Below, one piece after another: positions 7,913 to 18,157 of a stretch of DNA of 64,000 bases. The notes below the pieces were generated by a model. It saw only the letters and a program-made list of their open reading frames with translations, had not been told where the DNA came from and searched no databases. The number at the start of each line of letters is the position of its first letter. Positions within the stretch are counted from its first letter, which is position 1. The position numbers were made by a program, and so were the translations under genes. This DNA is from Hymenobacter aerophilus DSM 13606 (GTDB lineage: Bacteria > Bacteroidota > Bacteroidia > Cytophagales > Hymenobacteraceae), in contig NZ_KB907800.1 in assembly GCF_000382225.1 (NCBI RefSeq), forward strand, positions 62,001 through 126,000, given 5' to 3'.

Positions 7913-10003
7913 TTACTGGTTGTGAACCAGTTTCATGGATTGCAGCACGGTTTTTCCCGTGGCAATGGTCAGCACGTAGGTGCCGGCCGCCACTTCGGCG
8001 CCGGGCTTCCAGTCGAGGCTGTACTTGCCTACTTTGTGCGTTTTGCCCTCCATCAGCGTTGCCACGCGGCGGCCCGTCAGGTCGCTCACAAACATGGTGA
8101 GCGGCGTTTTGGTGGCCACTTCGTAGGTTACCTTGGTGCTCGCGTTGAACGGATTCGGGTAGTTCTGGGCGGCGGCTACAATCTCGGGCTTCAGGCTGAA
8201 GCCAACGGCGCCACGTTGCGCGGTAATCGTGGTCTGGGCCTTGGTGCCGGCCCAGGGCAGCTGCATGTAGGGGAAGCCGGCCCGGAAGGTAGTGTCGTTG
8301 CTTTCGATGCCGGTGCGGAACGTCACGGCGCCGGTCAGGCCCGGCGAGCCGGCCTCGTAGGGCAGGCCAATGGCCGCCAGCACGATACCACCCACGGCCT
8401 GTAGCTCGATGCGGGTCACGTCGTCTTCGAGGCGGCGGCCGTTGGGGAAGCCGTCCATGTTCGGGATGAACTCCAGCTTGGTGCTGGTGTTGTAGCGCGC
8501 GTCGTTCAGGCCCAGCACGGCGGCGGCCAGCAGGCCTTCCGAGCTGAAGTCGGCCGAGTTGCGCGGCGTCGTCGGCACGGCCATGTTCAGGCGCAGCATG
8601 TCGCCGCCCACGCCAGCCGGGGCACCCACGTTGTCAATTAAAGGCAGGAAGTTGTTGACGAACGGCTTACCCGGCGCCAGCGGCTTGCCGGTGGGCTTGC
8701 CCGTAGCCAGCTGATAGGGCGCCACGTTGGGCACGCCGGTATGGAAGATGGGCAGAATGTCTACCGAGCGGGGCTTGCCGGGGCGCAGCAGGTATTCGGC
8801 GTAGCCGCCGTCGGCTACTTTGGCGAATGCTGTACCGGCCACATCGGCGGCCGGGGCGTTCAGCAGGGCCGACACACCATTTTTGCCGTTGGCAAAATCG
8901 AACATACCCAACGAGTTGCGCTGAATGCGCAGCTGGGCAAAACCGGGTACCGACGTACCGTAGTAGCCGTCGCCCTCGGCCATGTACAGGCCCAGCTCGG
9001 GGTTCGAGAGGTAGTCTTCGGTGCTGGTCTGCTCGGTGTAGGGGGTGCCGTAGTTCCAACGGTCCTTCGAGCCGATGGGCTGGATTACCTCGTTGAGCAG
9101 CGGCATGCCCAGGCGCGACACCTGCACCCAGGTGCCACTGTGCTCCTGCGTGCCATCGGTGGTGCTGATGGTGCGGATGGACTGGCGGCTGGCCGAGGCC
9201 CACACGCCGATGATGTAGTTGGGGTCGAGGATGTTGGCGGCAGCGGCGGCTTTCTTGCCTTCCTTCTGCAGCTTGGCAACCGGAATCTGCAACGCAATGG
9301 TATGCGTGTTTTTACGAGCCAGGCCGTCGCGGGCCGCCGCCGTGCGGATACCGCCCAGGTCGAAAATACCGCCCAGATCAGCGAAAAACGGGTCGTCGAC
9401 GGGTCCGCAGAACACCTTGATGTCGCCATCCACCGTCTGAATGGCGCCGGTAAACAGGCTCTCGTAGCTCGGGGCCTTCAGGCCGGCCGCCCCGGTAATG
9501 GAGCGCGGGCCGATGTTGTTGGGCGGCACTACCCCGTTGCTTTTCAGCGTCGTGAAGGCCCCGCCGTTCACGCTGCGCTCCATGGTGTAGGTGGCCTTCA
9601 GGTTCTGCTTGCCCAGCCGGATGTTGAAGAACGTGGTCGGGTCTTCATTTTCCCGCTTGAAGGTGAAGCGGTAGGTGATGTCGTCGGCGTTAGGTTTGCT
9701 GCCGTCGTTTTTGATGTGGATTTCGTAGCGCACGTTCTCGCCGAACGTGTTGTAGTTGGGGCCGCCCTGGGGCAGCTCCAGCGGAATATAGTTGGCGATG
9801 ATGTTGACCATTTCCCCGTCGTTGGGGTCGCGGAAGGCATACACGTCGGTGTTGTCGGCCAACGGGTCGTCGGCAATTAGTGGCGCCTCGCGGTGGCTCG
9901 ATGCTTCGAGCGGCGTGTGCTGGGCGCTCCAGGCCAGCAGCCCGGCCACGGTAGTGGCCGCCAGCGCGATGGGCAGAATGGGGCGGGTAAGAAATTTGGG
10001 CAT
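7913..10003 (-). CDS. DUF4331 family protein with T9SS type A C-terminal sorting domain
   Basis: 696 residues from ATG 10003 (MPKFLTRP), followed by a signal peptide (ILPIALAATTVAGLLAWSAQ). The DUF4331 domain opens with the typical ASSHREAPLIADDPLADNTD and spans most of the protein, including VYAFRDPND and YEIHIKND. The last 80 or so residues start at NYPNPFNASTKV and end with TYVLTIATGKTVLQSMKL, a textbook type A sorting domain that directs export by the type IX system and removal of the tail. The protein should therefore be on the cell surface or secreted. DUF4331 has no established biochemical role. It is the first gene of the minus-strand cluster reaching the TonB-dependent receptor. Confidence 0.9.
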   Translation of the reverse strand: MPKFLTRPILPIALAATTVAGLLAWSAQHTPLEASSHREAPLIADDPLADNTDVYAFRDPNDGEMVNIIANYIPLELPQGGPNYNTFGENVRYEIHIKNDGSKPNADDITYRFTFKRENEDPTTFFNIRLGKQNLKATYTMERSVNGGAFTTLKSNGVVPPNNIGPRSITGAAGLKAPSYESLFTGAIQTVDGDIKVFCGPVDDPFFADLGGIFDLGGIRTAAARDGLARKNTHTIALQIPVAKLQKEGKKAAAAANILDPNYIIGVWASASRQSIRTISTTDGTQEHSGTWVQVSRLGMPLLNEVIQPIGSKDRWNYGTPYTEQTSTEDYLSNPELGLYMAEGDGYYGTSVPGFAQLRIQRNSLGMFDFANGKNGVSALLNAPAADVAGTAFAKVADGGYAEYLLRPGKPRSVDILPIFHTGVPNVAPYQLATGKPTGKPLAPGKPFVNNFLPLIDNVGAPAGVGGDMLRLNMAVPTTPRNSADFSSEGLLAAAVLGLNDARYNTSTKLEFIPNMDGFPNGRRLEDDVTRIELQAVGGIVLAAIGLPYEAGSPGLTGAVTFRTGIESNDTTFRAGFPYMQLPWAGTKAQTTITAQRGAVGFSLKPEIVAAAQNYPNPFNASTKVTYEVATKTPLTMFVSDLTGRRVATLMEGKTHKVGKYSLDWKPGAEVAAGTYVLTIATGKTVLQSMKLVHNQ

Positions 10004-10480
10004 GATAAAAAGGGTAAAGGATGGAAAAAGAACCGGCCACCACGGCCGGCACAGCGGATAGGACCTCGCAAAAGAGGTCTGCAAGACAAGCGCAACAGGG
10101 CCCCAGAAAGGCCCGATATAAAGAGTTCCAGGCGTGGCCGGGCGGCCGCGTGTGGCTTTTGAATAAGCGCGGCAGTAAGGCCCGCAGAAAGCTTACGCGG
10201 CCGAATTCAGCCGTGGATTTAAATAATCATAATTATGCACACTTATTTCACACAAAAACGCAACCTAAACGCTATGGTCTGATTTACAGGCAACCGTAGG
10301 GGCTTTTTCTTATGAATCTGGCAAACAAGCGAGTAGTGTCGGGCTTCAGACCAACCGGGCCGGGAGCTGACCGTGCCGGACTTTTGTTGCGTAATTTTGG
10401 CTCTTTCCGGCCGGCCGCTGTTGTAAGTGCTGGTCCTTCTCCGTCTCTGCTCTCCGCGTGGCCCCGCCGCGCCTTCTTCT
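10004..10480. other. Divergent intergenic region, 477 bp
   Basis: No gene is supported here; short frames lack conserved features. It separates the divergent DUF4331 and hscA genes and so should hold both promoters. An AT-rich patch lies at about 10215-10255. A TAATTTTG box occurs upstream of hscA; no equally clear box was found for DUF4331. Confidence 0.6.
10392..10399 (+). promoter_or_regulatory. Candidate -7 element for hscA
   Basis: TAATTTTG matches the Bacteroidota TAnnTTTG consensus and lies about 80 nt before the hscA start. No convincing TTG box lies 19-21 nt upstream, so support is moderate. Confidence 0.45.
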
Positions 10481-12343
10481 ATGGCTAAAGTTGCAATCAA
10501 CCTTTCTACCGGCAGTATTCAGCAGGAAGAAATCATTGTGGGTATTGATCTGGGCACCACCAACTCGCTGGTGGCCTACATCCACCCCGAAAACCGCCAG
10601 CCGCTGGCCATCAACGACCAGGGCCGCGGCGCCATCGTGCCCTCCGTGGTGCACTTCCCCGGCGGAGGCCAGGACCCGCTGGTGGGCACCGAGGCCAAGG
10701 AATACCTGCTGACTGACCCGCAGAACACGATTTACTCGGTGAAGCGGCTGCTGGGCAAGAGCTACCACGATCTGACCCAGCACGCCGACGCGCTGGGCTA
10801 TAAGGTGATTGACGACAACTCAGAGGGCCTAGTGAAAATCCGGGTCGGCGACCGGTTCTACTCGCCCATTGAGCTGTCGGCCGAAATTTTGAAAGAGCTG
10901 CGCGAGCGGGCCGAGCACTCGCTCAAAACGCCCGTCAACAAGGCCGTTATCACGGTGCCAGCCTACTTCAACGACTCGCAACGCCAGGCCACCCGCGACG
11001 CCGGCCGGCTGGCGGGCCTGGAGGTGCTGCGCATCGTGAACGAGCCCACGGCGGCGGCGCTGGCCTACGGTATCGGCCTGAACCCCGACGAAGAAAAGAC
11101 CGTGGCCGTGTACGATTTGGGCGGCGGCACCTTCGACGTGAGCATTCTGAAGCTGCACCAGGGCATTTTTGAGGTGCTCAGCACCAACGGCGACACCTAC
11201 CTGGGCGGCGACGACCTCGACCGCGCCGTAGCCGAGCACTGGACCGCGCAACACAACCTGACGGTCCAAGTGGCCGCCAACGACTCGCTGCAGCAGGAGC
11301 TGCGGCTGCTGGCCGAATCGGCCAAGCGCTACCTGAGTCAGCACGACGACTTCGCCGGCAACCTCGGCGACGACGTGGTAGTGCGCCTCAGCCGCGCCGA
11401 GTTCGACGAGTTGGCCCGCCCGCTGGTGGAGCGCACCATAGCCTCGTGCCGCCGCGCCCTGGCCGATGCCGGTCTGAAAGCGGAGCAACTCGACGCCGTG
11501 CTGCTGGTGGGTGGCTCGACGCGAGTGCCGCTGGTGCACGAGTCGGTATCGAAGTTTTTCGGGCAGCCGGCCAATAGCTCCCTCAACCCCGACGAAGTGG
11601 TGGCGCTGGGCGCGGCCATTCAGGCCGATATTCTGGCCGGCAACCGCCGCGACGTGCTGCTGCTCGACGTAACGCCGCTCACGCTGGGCATCGAAACCCT
11701 AGGCGGCTTGATGGACCCGATTATCCCGCGCAACTCCAAAATTCCGACCAAGGCCGGCCGCCAGTACACCACCAGTGTGGACGGGCAGGTGAACCTGAAG
11801 ATTTCGGTGTACCAGGGCGAGCGGGACGTGGTGAAGGAAAACCGCAAGCTGGCCGAGTTCGATTTGCGCGGCATCCCGGCCATGCCCGCCGGCCTGCCCA
11901 AGGTTGATGTCAACTTCATTCTGAACGCCGACGGCATTCTGAAAGTAGAGGCCCTGGAATTGCGCTCCGGCACCCGCCAGGAGGTCGAAATCAAGCCCCA
12001 GTACGGCCTCACCGACGAGCAGGTGGAGCAGATGCTGATGGACTCGCTCACTCACGCCCGCGAAGACGTAGCGGCCCGCATGGTGATTGAGGCCCGCACC
12101 GTAGCCGAGCAGATGCTCTACCAGGTGGAGCGCTTCGTGACGAAGAACGGCCAGCACCTCACCGCCAACGAGCTCACCCAAACCCAGGCCGGCGTCGAGA
12201 AGCTGAAACAGTCTTTGCTGACCCAGGAAAAAGACACGATGCTGAAAGCTGTAGACGAGCTGGAAGAACTCACCCGCCCCTTCGCCGAGCGCGTGATGAA
12301 TATCAGCATCAGCGAGGCCATGAGCGGGAAGAAGATTGAGTAG
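10481..12343 (+). CDS. hscA: Hsp70 chaperone of the HscA type
   Basis: 620 residues from ATG 10481 ([14 protein letters not shown]). It is an ATP-driven chaperone with the actin-like ATPase fold: [15 protein letters not shown] (phosphate 1), [15 protein letters not shown] (phosphate 2) and [13 protein letters not shown] (adenosine). The substrate-binding domain begins near [17 protein letters not shown]. The N-terminal extension before the first motif, the NTISVKRLLG-like region and the [11 protein letters not shown] block fit HscA better than DnaK, and the length is close to the usual 616. HscA assists Fe-S cluster transfer from the scaffold. No hscB, iscU or ferredoxin gene is visible nearby, so the client is uncertain. 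Confidence 0.85.
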   Translation: MAKVAINLSTGSIQQEEIIVGIDLGTTNSLVAYIHPENRQPLAINDQGRGAIVPSVVHFPGGGQDPLVGTEAKEYLLTDPQNTIYSVKRLLGKSYHDLTQHADALGYKVIDDNSEGLVKIRVGDRFYSPIELSAEILKELRERAEHSLKTPVNKAVITVPAYFNDSQRQATRDAGRLAGLEVLRIVNEPTAAALAYGIGLNPDEEKTVAVYDLGGGTFDVSILKLHQGIFEVLSTNGDTYLGGDDLDRAVAEHWTAQHNLTVQVAANDSLQQELRLLAESAKRYLSQHDDFAGNLGDDVVVRLSRAEFDELARPLVERTIASCRRALADAGLKAEQLDAVLLVGGSTRVPLVHESVSKFFGQPANSSLNPDEVVALGAAIQADILAGNRRDVLLLDVTPLTLGIETLGGLMDPIIPRNSKIPTKAGRQYTTSVDGQVNLKISVYQGERDVVKENRKLAEFDLRGIPAMPAGLPKVDVNFILNADGILKVEALELRSGTRQEVEIKPQYGLTDEQVEQMLMDSLTHAREDVAARMVIEARTVAEQMLYQVERFVTKNGQHLTANELTQTQAGVEKLKQSLLTQEKDTMLKAVDELEELTRPFAERVMNISISEAMSGKKIE

Positions 12344-12353
12344 TGCGTGAACG

Positions 12354-12458
12354 AAAACGTCATTCAGAGCGAAGTGAAGAATCTCGCGTGCCAAAGCAAT
12401 CCCGACGTTGGGTTACTTTGGCACGCGAGATTCTTCGCTTCGCTCTGAATGACGTTTT
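12354..12458. repeat. Long intergenic palindrome, GTCATTCAGAGCG type
   Basis: Arms of 43 nt (12354-12396 and 12416-12458) differ at one position and flank a 19-nt loop. The outer end (AAAACGTCATTCAGAGCG) is related to the palindromes at 5522 and 35613. The element begins 11 nt after the hscA stop; its right arm carries a false ATG at 12449 in frame with anmK. Confidence 0.9.
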
Positions 12459-12484
12459 TGCTCCCTCTACTTAGACCTAACGCC

Positions 12485-13702
12485 ATGCATCGCCTCGCCC
12501 AACTTGCCCAGCAGCCCAGCCGCCGGATTATCGGCCTGATGTCGGGTACCTCGCTCGATGGGCTCGATGTGGCGCTGTGCCGCCTGCACGGCCACGGCCC
12601 GGACACGCGGCTGGAGCTGGAGCATTTTGCCACGGTGCCTTACGATGAGGAATTCCGGCGGCGGGTGCGGCAGGTATTTGCCCGCGAGCAGGTGAGCCTG
12701 GAGTACCTGACGCTGCTGCACGCCTGGCTGGGCCGCGAGCACGCCCGCATGGTGCTGGATTGCCTGCGCGCGTGGCAGGTGGCCCCGGCCGAAGTCGACC
12801 TGCTGGCCAGCCACGGCCAGACGGTGTACCACGCCCCCGCCCATCAGCACCAGCACCCCGATTTCCCCGGTCTCAACGCCACCCTGCAGCTCGGCGACGC
12901 CGACCACCTGGCCGTAGGTACCGGCATCATCACCGTCGGCGACTTCCGGCAGAAGCACGTGGCCGCTGGCGGCGAAGGCGCACCGCTGGCCACCTACGGC
13001 GACTTCCTACTACTCAGCAGCCCAAACGAAGAGCGCCTGCTGCTCAACCTGGGTGGTATTGCCAACTTCACCTATCTACCCCGCACCGACGCCGCCAGCG
13101 CCCAAACCAAGACTGCCAGCGCCGCTTTCAGCACCGACACCGGCCCCGGCAACACCCTGCTCGATGCTGTAGTGCGGGCGCACTTCCCACAACTGGCATT
13201 TGACGAGGGCGGCAGGTTGGCCGCCGCTGGGACTGTGCACGCTGGGTTGCTGGCCGAACTGCTGGCCCAACCGTTCTTCGCCGCCTCGCTACCCAAAACC
13301 ACCGGCCCCGAACTGTTCAGTCTGGCCTACCTCCACGCTGCCCAGACCCGCACCGCAACGTTCGACTTGCCAGTTGAAGACCTGCTGGCGACGCTGGTGG
13401 AGTTGAGCGCAACGGGCGTGGCGCAAGCGGTACGGCTGGCCCTGGGCGAGCAGCCGGCCGTGGCCGTGTATGCCAGTGGCGGCGGCGCGCATAATCCCGT
13501 ACTGATGGCTGCGCTGCAGCGCCATTTGCCCGCCTGCCGGTTTGCCAGCACCGCCGAGTTGGGCGTGCCGCCCGATGCCAAGGAGGCCATTCTGTTCGCA
13601 CTGCTGGCCAACGAAGCTGTGGCCGGACAGCCCATTAGCATCGGGGCCGGCCGCCAGCGCGTGCCGGCTATCCGGATGGGCAAAATCTCGCTGCCAGATT
13701 AA
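12485..13702 (+). CDS. anmK: Anhydro-N-acetylmuramic acid kinase
   Basis: 405 residues from ATG 12485 (MHRLAQLAQ). The in-frame ATG at 12449 is rejected because it sits inside a palindromic repeat. The enzyme phosphorylates and opens 1,6-anhydro-MurNAc to MurNAc-6-phosphate during cell-wall recycling. Family signatures are the phosphate-binding IGLMSGTSLDGLDVALC near the start, ASHGQTVYHAP, the LGGIANFTYL strand, DTGPGNTLLDA, and YASGGGAHNPVLM near the end. The length suits the family (about 370-400). Confidence 0.93.
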   Translation: MHRLAQLAQQPSRRIIGLMSGTSLDGLDVALCRLHGHGPDTRLELEHFATVPYDEEFRRRVRQVFAREQVSLEYLTLLHAWLGREHARMVLDCLRAWQVAPAEVDLLASHGQTVYHAPAHQHQHPDFPGLNATLQLGDADHLAVGTGIITVGDFRQKHVAAGGEGAPLATYGDFLLLSSPNEERLLLNLGGIANFTYLPRTDAASAQTKTASAAFSTDTGPGNTLLDAVVRAHFPQLAFDEGGRLAAAGTVHAGLLAELLAQPFFAASLPKTTGPELFSLAYLHAAQTRTATFDLPVEDLLATLVELSATGVAQAVRLALGEQPAVAVYASGGGAHNPVLMAALQRHLPACRFASTAELGVPPDAKEAILFALLANEAVAGQPISIGAGRQRVPAIRMGKISLPD

Positions 13703-13723
13703 GTACGGCGCACGTTTCCTTAC

Positions 13724-14155
13724 TTATTGCACTTTCACTAGCCGGTAGCTCTGCACCAACCGGGCGGTAGAATCCTGGAAGCTGACGTCGAGCTGGAAGT
13801 GCGGGCGGGCAGCCAGCGTATCGGCGCGGAAGCTGTAGGCCACGAAAGTTTCGGGTGCGGCCGTGTCGCGCAGCCGGAAACCCAGCTTGTAAAGGTCGAG
13901 GACAGGGCCGAACTGGCGCACCAACCCGCGCAGGGGCTGTAAGGATTGCCGGAACTGCTTCTCGTTGAGCTGGGCCTGAGCGGCGGGGCTCAGCTTGGTA
14001 TAAGCCTGTCGCCAGTCCTGCCCCACGGCGGCCAGCCAGAACTGCCGCGCCACCTGCACCTGCGAATTTACGCGCTGCTGGGCCAGCCCCGGCACGGCCA
14101 GCAGCAGGCAAGCAGCCAGCAGGGCCACTTTCCCTGCACCAGTTTGGATTCGCAT
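13724..14155 (-). CDS. Secreted hypothetical protein
   Basis: 143 residues with a clean signal peptide (ALLAACLLLAVPGLAQQ). The mature domain, about 120 residues, begins with a helix (VARQFWLAAVGQDWRQAYTKL) and ends in beta strands (FQLDVSFQDSTARLVQSYRL). This resembles the layout of NTF2-like or DUF4019-like proteins, but the match is weak. It starts 11 nt after the division-protein gene, so it is probably the last gene of the enolase-ftsB transcript. Function unknown. Confidence 0.65.
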   Translation of the reverse strand: MRIQTGAGKVALLAACLLLAVPGLAQQRVNSQVQVARQFWLAAVGQDWRQAYTKLSPAAQAQLNEKQFRQSLQPLRGLVRQFGPVLDLYKLGFRLRDTAAPETFVAYSFRADTLAARPHFQLDVSFQDSTARLVQSYRLVKVQ

Positions 14156-14166
14156 CGGCCCCTTCG

Positions 14167-14481
14167 CTAGTCCCTATCCTGAGGCACGAGCACGAATACG
14201 TCTTCGCCCGGCCGCTTCATGATGTACTTCTCGCGGGCGAACTTCTCCAGCAGTTCGGGGCTGCTCAGCAGTTCGGCGCGGTCTTTCTTCACCTTCTCGA
14301 TTTCGCGCAGGTAGTACTCCCGGTCGCCCTGCAGCTCCTGCAGCTTGGCGTACATGTCGTACTGTCGCACCAGGTCGTTGGCATCAAACAGGAACATCCA
14401 GACCAGAAACGCTAGTCCGGTCAGGAAATAGAAGCTCCGCAGCCACCGCGGCACCCGCTCAAACAGTTCGCCAATCCTCAT
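14167..14481 (-). CDS. Septum formation initiator family protein (FtsB/DivIC type)
   Basis: 104 residues: a short cytoplasmic N-terminus, one membrane helix (SFYFLTGLAFLVWMFLFDANDL), then a coiled coil (LQELQGDREYYLREIEKVKKDRAELL) and the family's terminal block (EKFAREKYIMKRPGEDVFVLVP). FtsB/DivIC proteins join FtsL and FtsQ/DivIB in the divisome and activate septal wall synthesis. Finding it next to eno is the usual arrangement in many bacteria. Its start codon directly touches the left arm of a large inverted repeat. Confidence 0.9.
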   Translation of the reverse strand: MRIGELFERVPRWLRSFYFLTGLAFLVWMFLFDANDLVRQYDMYAKLQELQGDREYYLREIEKVKKDRAELLSSPELLEKFAREKYIMKRPGEDVFVLVPQDRD

Positions 14482-14567
14482 AAATCACAGATTTCCGCTG
14501 ATTTTTCGCTGATTACGCAGATGCCGGCGTCAGCACAACAAAGATGCGGCATTCCGGGCAATTGCCG

Positions 14568-14611
14568 GTATCTGCCCAGTATCTGCCCAGTATCTGCCCG
14601 GTATCTGCCTA
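14568..14611. repeat. Tandem repeat, 4 x 11 bp
   Basis: Four head-to-tail copies of GTATCTGCCCA, the last two each with one change, lie in the eno-ftsB gap. There is no spacer structure, so this is not CRISPR. Confidence 0.8.
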
Positions 14612-14666
14612 GTTCGCCGCGCTTCTTCTCCCACTAATTCCGTCCTACCCCAACTCCTGAAACCCA

Positions 14667-14699
14667 AAACGGTACCGCCCTCAGGGAACGGTACCGTTT
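14667..14699 (-). terminator. Hairpin downstream of enolase
   Basis: A perfect 11-bp stem (14667-14677 and 14689-14699, AAACGGTACCG) lies about 60 nt after the enolase stop. On the minus strand it is followed by TTGGGTTT rather than a pure T-run, so termination may be partial. Confidence 0.55.
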
Positions 14700-14757
14700 G
14701 GCACGCTGAACATAAAAATCAGCGTAATCAGCGAAAAAATCAGCGTTAATCAGTGAT

Positions 14758-16074
<1,317 letters not shown>

Positions 16075-16155
16075 TTACGGCCATCGTCCCGCAAGGTAAA
16101 TAGTATCCCCGACGTTTCACCTCGATGTTACGATGCAACCCACTCACCTACTTCA

Positions 16156-16185
16156 CAAAAAAAGGCCCGCCGAATGGCGGGCCTT
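16156..16185 (-). terminator. Rho-independent terminator of rplQ
   Basis: A 10-bp stem (16162-16171 and 16176-16185, AAGGCCCGCC) with a GAAT loop is followed on the minus strand by a T-run. It lies about 25 nt after the rplQ stop and closes the ribosomal superregion. Confidence 0.88.
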
Positions 16186-16210
16186 CTTCAATTCTGGCAA
16201 GCAGAGCTAA

Positions 16211-16810
16211 CTACTCAGCGGCCTTCTCCTCGCGGGTCTCGCCGTTGTGCAGCGTCTCCGTGTCGGTGTCCTCGGGGGCCGAAACCTCCGTGGTGGCAGC
16301 TTTGGCCGTCTTGGCAGGCTTAGCTTCAGCTACTACTTCAGCCGACGAATCGCCTTCGGTAGTGGTAGCATCGGCCTTCTTGCCGCCGCGACGTGAACGA
16401 CGGGTCGTAGCTTTGGCTTCGCCGGCGTTCTTGGCTTCCAGCATGGTGTCGTTGAAGTCAACCAGCTCGATGATGCACATCTCGGCGTTGTCACCGAGGC
16501 GGTTCTGGCTGAGCTTGATGATGCGGGTGTAGCCACCGGGACGACCGGCAATCTTGGCTGCTACGTTATCAAACAGCTCTTTCAGCACCTCTTTCTGGCC
16601 CAGGGTCGAGAAAACGAGGCGGCGCGAGTGCGTCGTGTCGTTCTTGGCTTTGGTCAGCAGGGGCTCCACGTACTGGCGCAGGGCCTTGGCCTTGGCTACC
16701 GTGGTGGTGATGCGCTTGTGCAGAATGAGCGAGTTGGCCATGTTAGCCAGCATCGCGTGGCGGTGCGAGGTGGTGCGGCCGAGATGGTTGAAAGATTTAC
16801 CGTGACGCAT
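16211..16810 (-). CDS. rplQ: 50S ribosomal protein L17 with long C-terminal tail
   Basis: 199 residues against about 120-130 for classic bL17. The core ([17 protein letters not shown] to [11 protein letters not shown]) is standard. It binds 23S rRNA near the exit-tunnel side of the large subunit. From about residue 125 the protein continues into a tail of Ala, Lys, Thr and Glu with one basic patch ([13 protein letters not shown]) and an acidic end. The tail is expected to be disordered. The gene is separated from rpoA by 210 bp with a hairpin and a promoter motif. Confidence 0.96.
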   Translation of the reverse strand: MRHGKSFNHLGRTTSHRHAMLANMANSLILHKRITTTVAKAKALRQYVEPLLTKAKNDTTHSRRLVFSTLGQKEVLKELFDNVAAKIAGRPGGYTRIIKLSQNRLGDNAEMCIIELVDFNDTMLEAKNAGEAKATTRRSRRGGKKADATTTEGDSSAEVVAEAKPAKTAKAATTEVSAPEDTDTETLHNGETREEKAAE

Positions 16811-16927
16811 ATAAAAGAAAAAAATGTGCGCTTGCGGACAACGACCACGGCGGAAAGCACCTTACGGTGGCCTTCTCATTAGAACCGTTGCCCCGGGGGC
16901 GCACTATGAGAAAAGTGAAAAAGTCTG

Positions 16928-16935
16928 CAAATGTA
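16928..16935 (-). promoter_or_regulatory. Candidate -7 promoter element upstream of rplQ
   Basis: On the minus strand this reads TACATTTG, a full TAnnTTTG match, about 120 nt before the rplQ start and just after the rpoA hairpin. No clean TTG box is visible 19-21 nt upstream; a TTTTTCG stretch lies nearby. Confidence 0.5.
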
Positions 16936-16950
16936 CGCAATAGTCAGCCA

Positions 16951-17012
16951 CGAAAAATGTGCTGCCGTGAATTATGCGCGAGGCATCCATCCACAGTCAG
17001 CACATTTTTTCG
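16951..17012 (-). terminator. Long-loop hairpin after rpoA
   Basis: Arms CGAAAAATGTGCTG (16951-16964) and its complement at 16998-17012 pair with one bulge around a loop of about 33 nt. It starts 9 nt after the rpoA stop. It may act as a weak terminator or processing site between rpoA and rplQ. Confidence 0.5.
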
Positions 17013-17020
17013 TTGGGCGA

Positions 17021-18010
17021 CTATTCTTCGTCGAGCTTGTACTTGCCCAGGTCCATGCCGAAGGTAAGGCCCTTCTCCTCCACGAGATTTTCCAGCTCCG
17101 TGAGCGACTTCTTACCGAAGTTGCGGAACTTCATCATGTCGGCCATATCCAGCTGCACCAAATCGCCGAGGCTCTTGATGTCGGCGGCCTTGAGGCAGTT
17201 GTAGGCCCGCACGCTCAGGTCCATGTCGGCCAGCGGCGTCTTCAGCACCTTGCGCATGTGCAGCGTCTCCTCGTCCACGATTTCCTCCTCCTCGGCTTTC
17301 ACTGTCTCGAAGGTCATGGTGCTGTCGGAGAACAGCATGAAGTGCTGAATCAGGATGTTGGCGGCACCTTTCAGGGCCTCCTCCGGATGAATCGAACCGT
17401 CGGTGTGAATCTCGATAACGAGCTTCTCGTAGTCGGTCTTCTGCTCTACGCGGGTGTTCTCCACGCTGTACTTCACGTTCTTGATGGGCGTGAAGATGGC
17501 ATCAATGGCAATCTGGCCGAATACCTGGTCGAGCGGCTTGTTCTCCTCCGCGGGCACGTAACCACGGCCCTTCTGGATGGTGAACTCGAACTCCAGTTCC
17601 GTTCCGGGATCCACGTGGCAAATCACCATGTCGGTGTTAAGCACTTCGAAACCGTTGGTGAAGTTGTTGATGTCGCCGGCCTTGAACGACTCCTGGCCTT
17701 TGATGCGGACGGTGATTTTGTCTTCGATGGCATCGCTCACCTTCTTGAAGCGAATCTGCTTCAGGTTGAGGATGATTTCGGACATATCTTCCAGCACGCC
17801 TTCGATGGTCATGAACTCGTGCAGCACGCTGTTGGTGCGCACCGAGGTGATGGCGTAGCCCTCCAGCGACGACAGCAGGATGCGGCGCAGTGCGTTGCCG
17901 ATCGTGACGCCGTAGCCTTTCTCCAGCGGTTTGAATTCAAACGTGCCGTAGAAGTCGTCGGATTTCTCCATCACCACTTTCTCCGGCATTTGAAAAGCTA
18001 AGATTGACAT
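17021..18010 (-). CDS. rpoA: DNA-directed RNA polymerase subunit alpha
   Basis: 329 residues. The N-terminal domain (about 1-230) dimerises and carries beta and beta'; visible motifs are [20 protein letters not shown] and the [10 protein letters not shown] region. The C-terminal domain (about 250-329), which contacts upstream DNA and activators, has the [20 protein letters not shown] and [12 protein letters not shown] helices. Length is normal. It follows rpsD after a gap containing a terminator-like hairpin and a word-repeat hairpin, so it may be transcribed partly on its own. Confidence 0.98.
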   Translation of the reverse strand: MSILAFQMPEKVVMEKSDDFYGTFEFKPLEKGYGVTIGNALRRILLSSLEGYAITSVRTNSVLHEFMTIEGVLEDMSEIILNLKQIRFKKVSDAIEDKITVRIKGQESFKAGDINNFTNGFEVLNTDMVICHVDPGTELEFEFTIQKGRGYVPAEENKPLDQVFGQIAIDAIFTPIKNVKYSVENTRVEQKTDYEKLVIEIHTDGSIHPEEALKGAANILIQHFMLFSDSTMTFETVKAEEEEIVDEETLHMRKVLKTPLADMDLSVRAYNCLKAADIKSLGDLVQLDMADMMKFRNFGKKSLTELENLVEEKGLTFGMDLGKYKLDEE

Positions 18011-18027
18011 AAGTGGGGCGGTTGGTT

Positions 18028-18097
18028 AGTATTGAGTAAAAGGTATCAGGTAAAAGGATGCGTTTGCAGCGGCCTGATACCCAATACCCAATACCTG
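18028..18097. repeat. Word-repeat hairpin upstream of rpoA
   Basis: Left arm 18028-18050 and right arm 18073-18097 pair imperfectly. Both are reiterations of a GTATTGGGTATC-like word; the right arm repeats CCCAATA. It lies in the rpsD-rpoA gap, inside the likely rpoA leader. Confidence 0.7.
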
Positions 18098-18104
18098 AAA
18101 TCAA

Positions 18105-18150
18105 TAAAAAAGCGGCGAAGCCAACGAGCGGTCCGGGCGTCCGGACCGCT
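18105..18150 (-). terminator. Terminator-like hairpin after rpsD
   Basis: A perfect 10-bp stem (18127-18136 and 18141-18150, AGCGGTCCGG) with a 4-nt loop lies 8 nt after the rpsD stop. A run of six T follows about 15 nt later on the minus strand, next to a second small GCGGCGAAG complement. Read-through to rpoA is likely. Confidence 0.6.
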
Positions 18151-18157
18151 TCGTTGA

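Noticed and set aside
6539-8404. 621-codon plus-strand frame over the TPR and DUF4331 genes
   Set aside because: It crosses two real genes and their intergenic hairpins, with low-complexity Gly/Val/His composition and no domain.
10243-10500. 85-codon minus-strand frame in the hscA upstream gap
   Set aside because: It overlaps the hscA start and promoter region and gives a basic sequence with no hydrophobic core or homology I recognise.
12449-12484. Upstream ATG giving 12 more residues to AnmK
   Set aside because: This ATG is part of the palindromic repeat arm (AATGACGT), so the extension is repeat-derived; ATG 12485 fits the family.
14568-14611. Possible CRISPR-like array
   Set aside because: The 11-bp units are directly adjacent without spacers, only four copies, and no cas genes are present.
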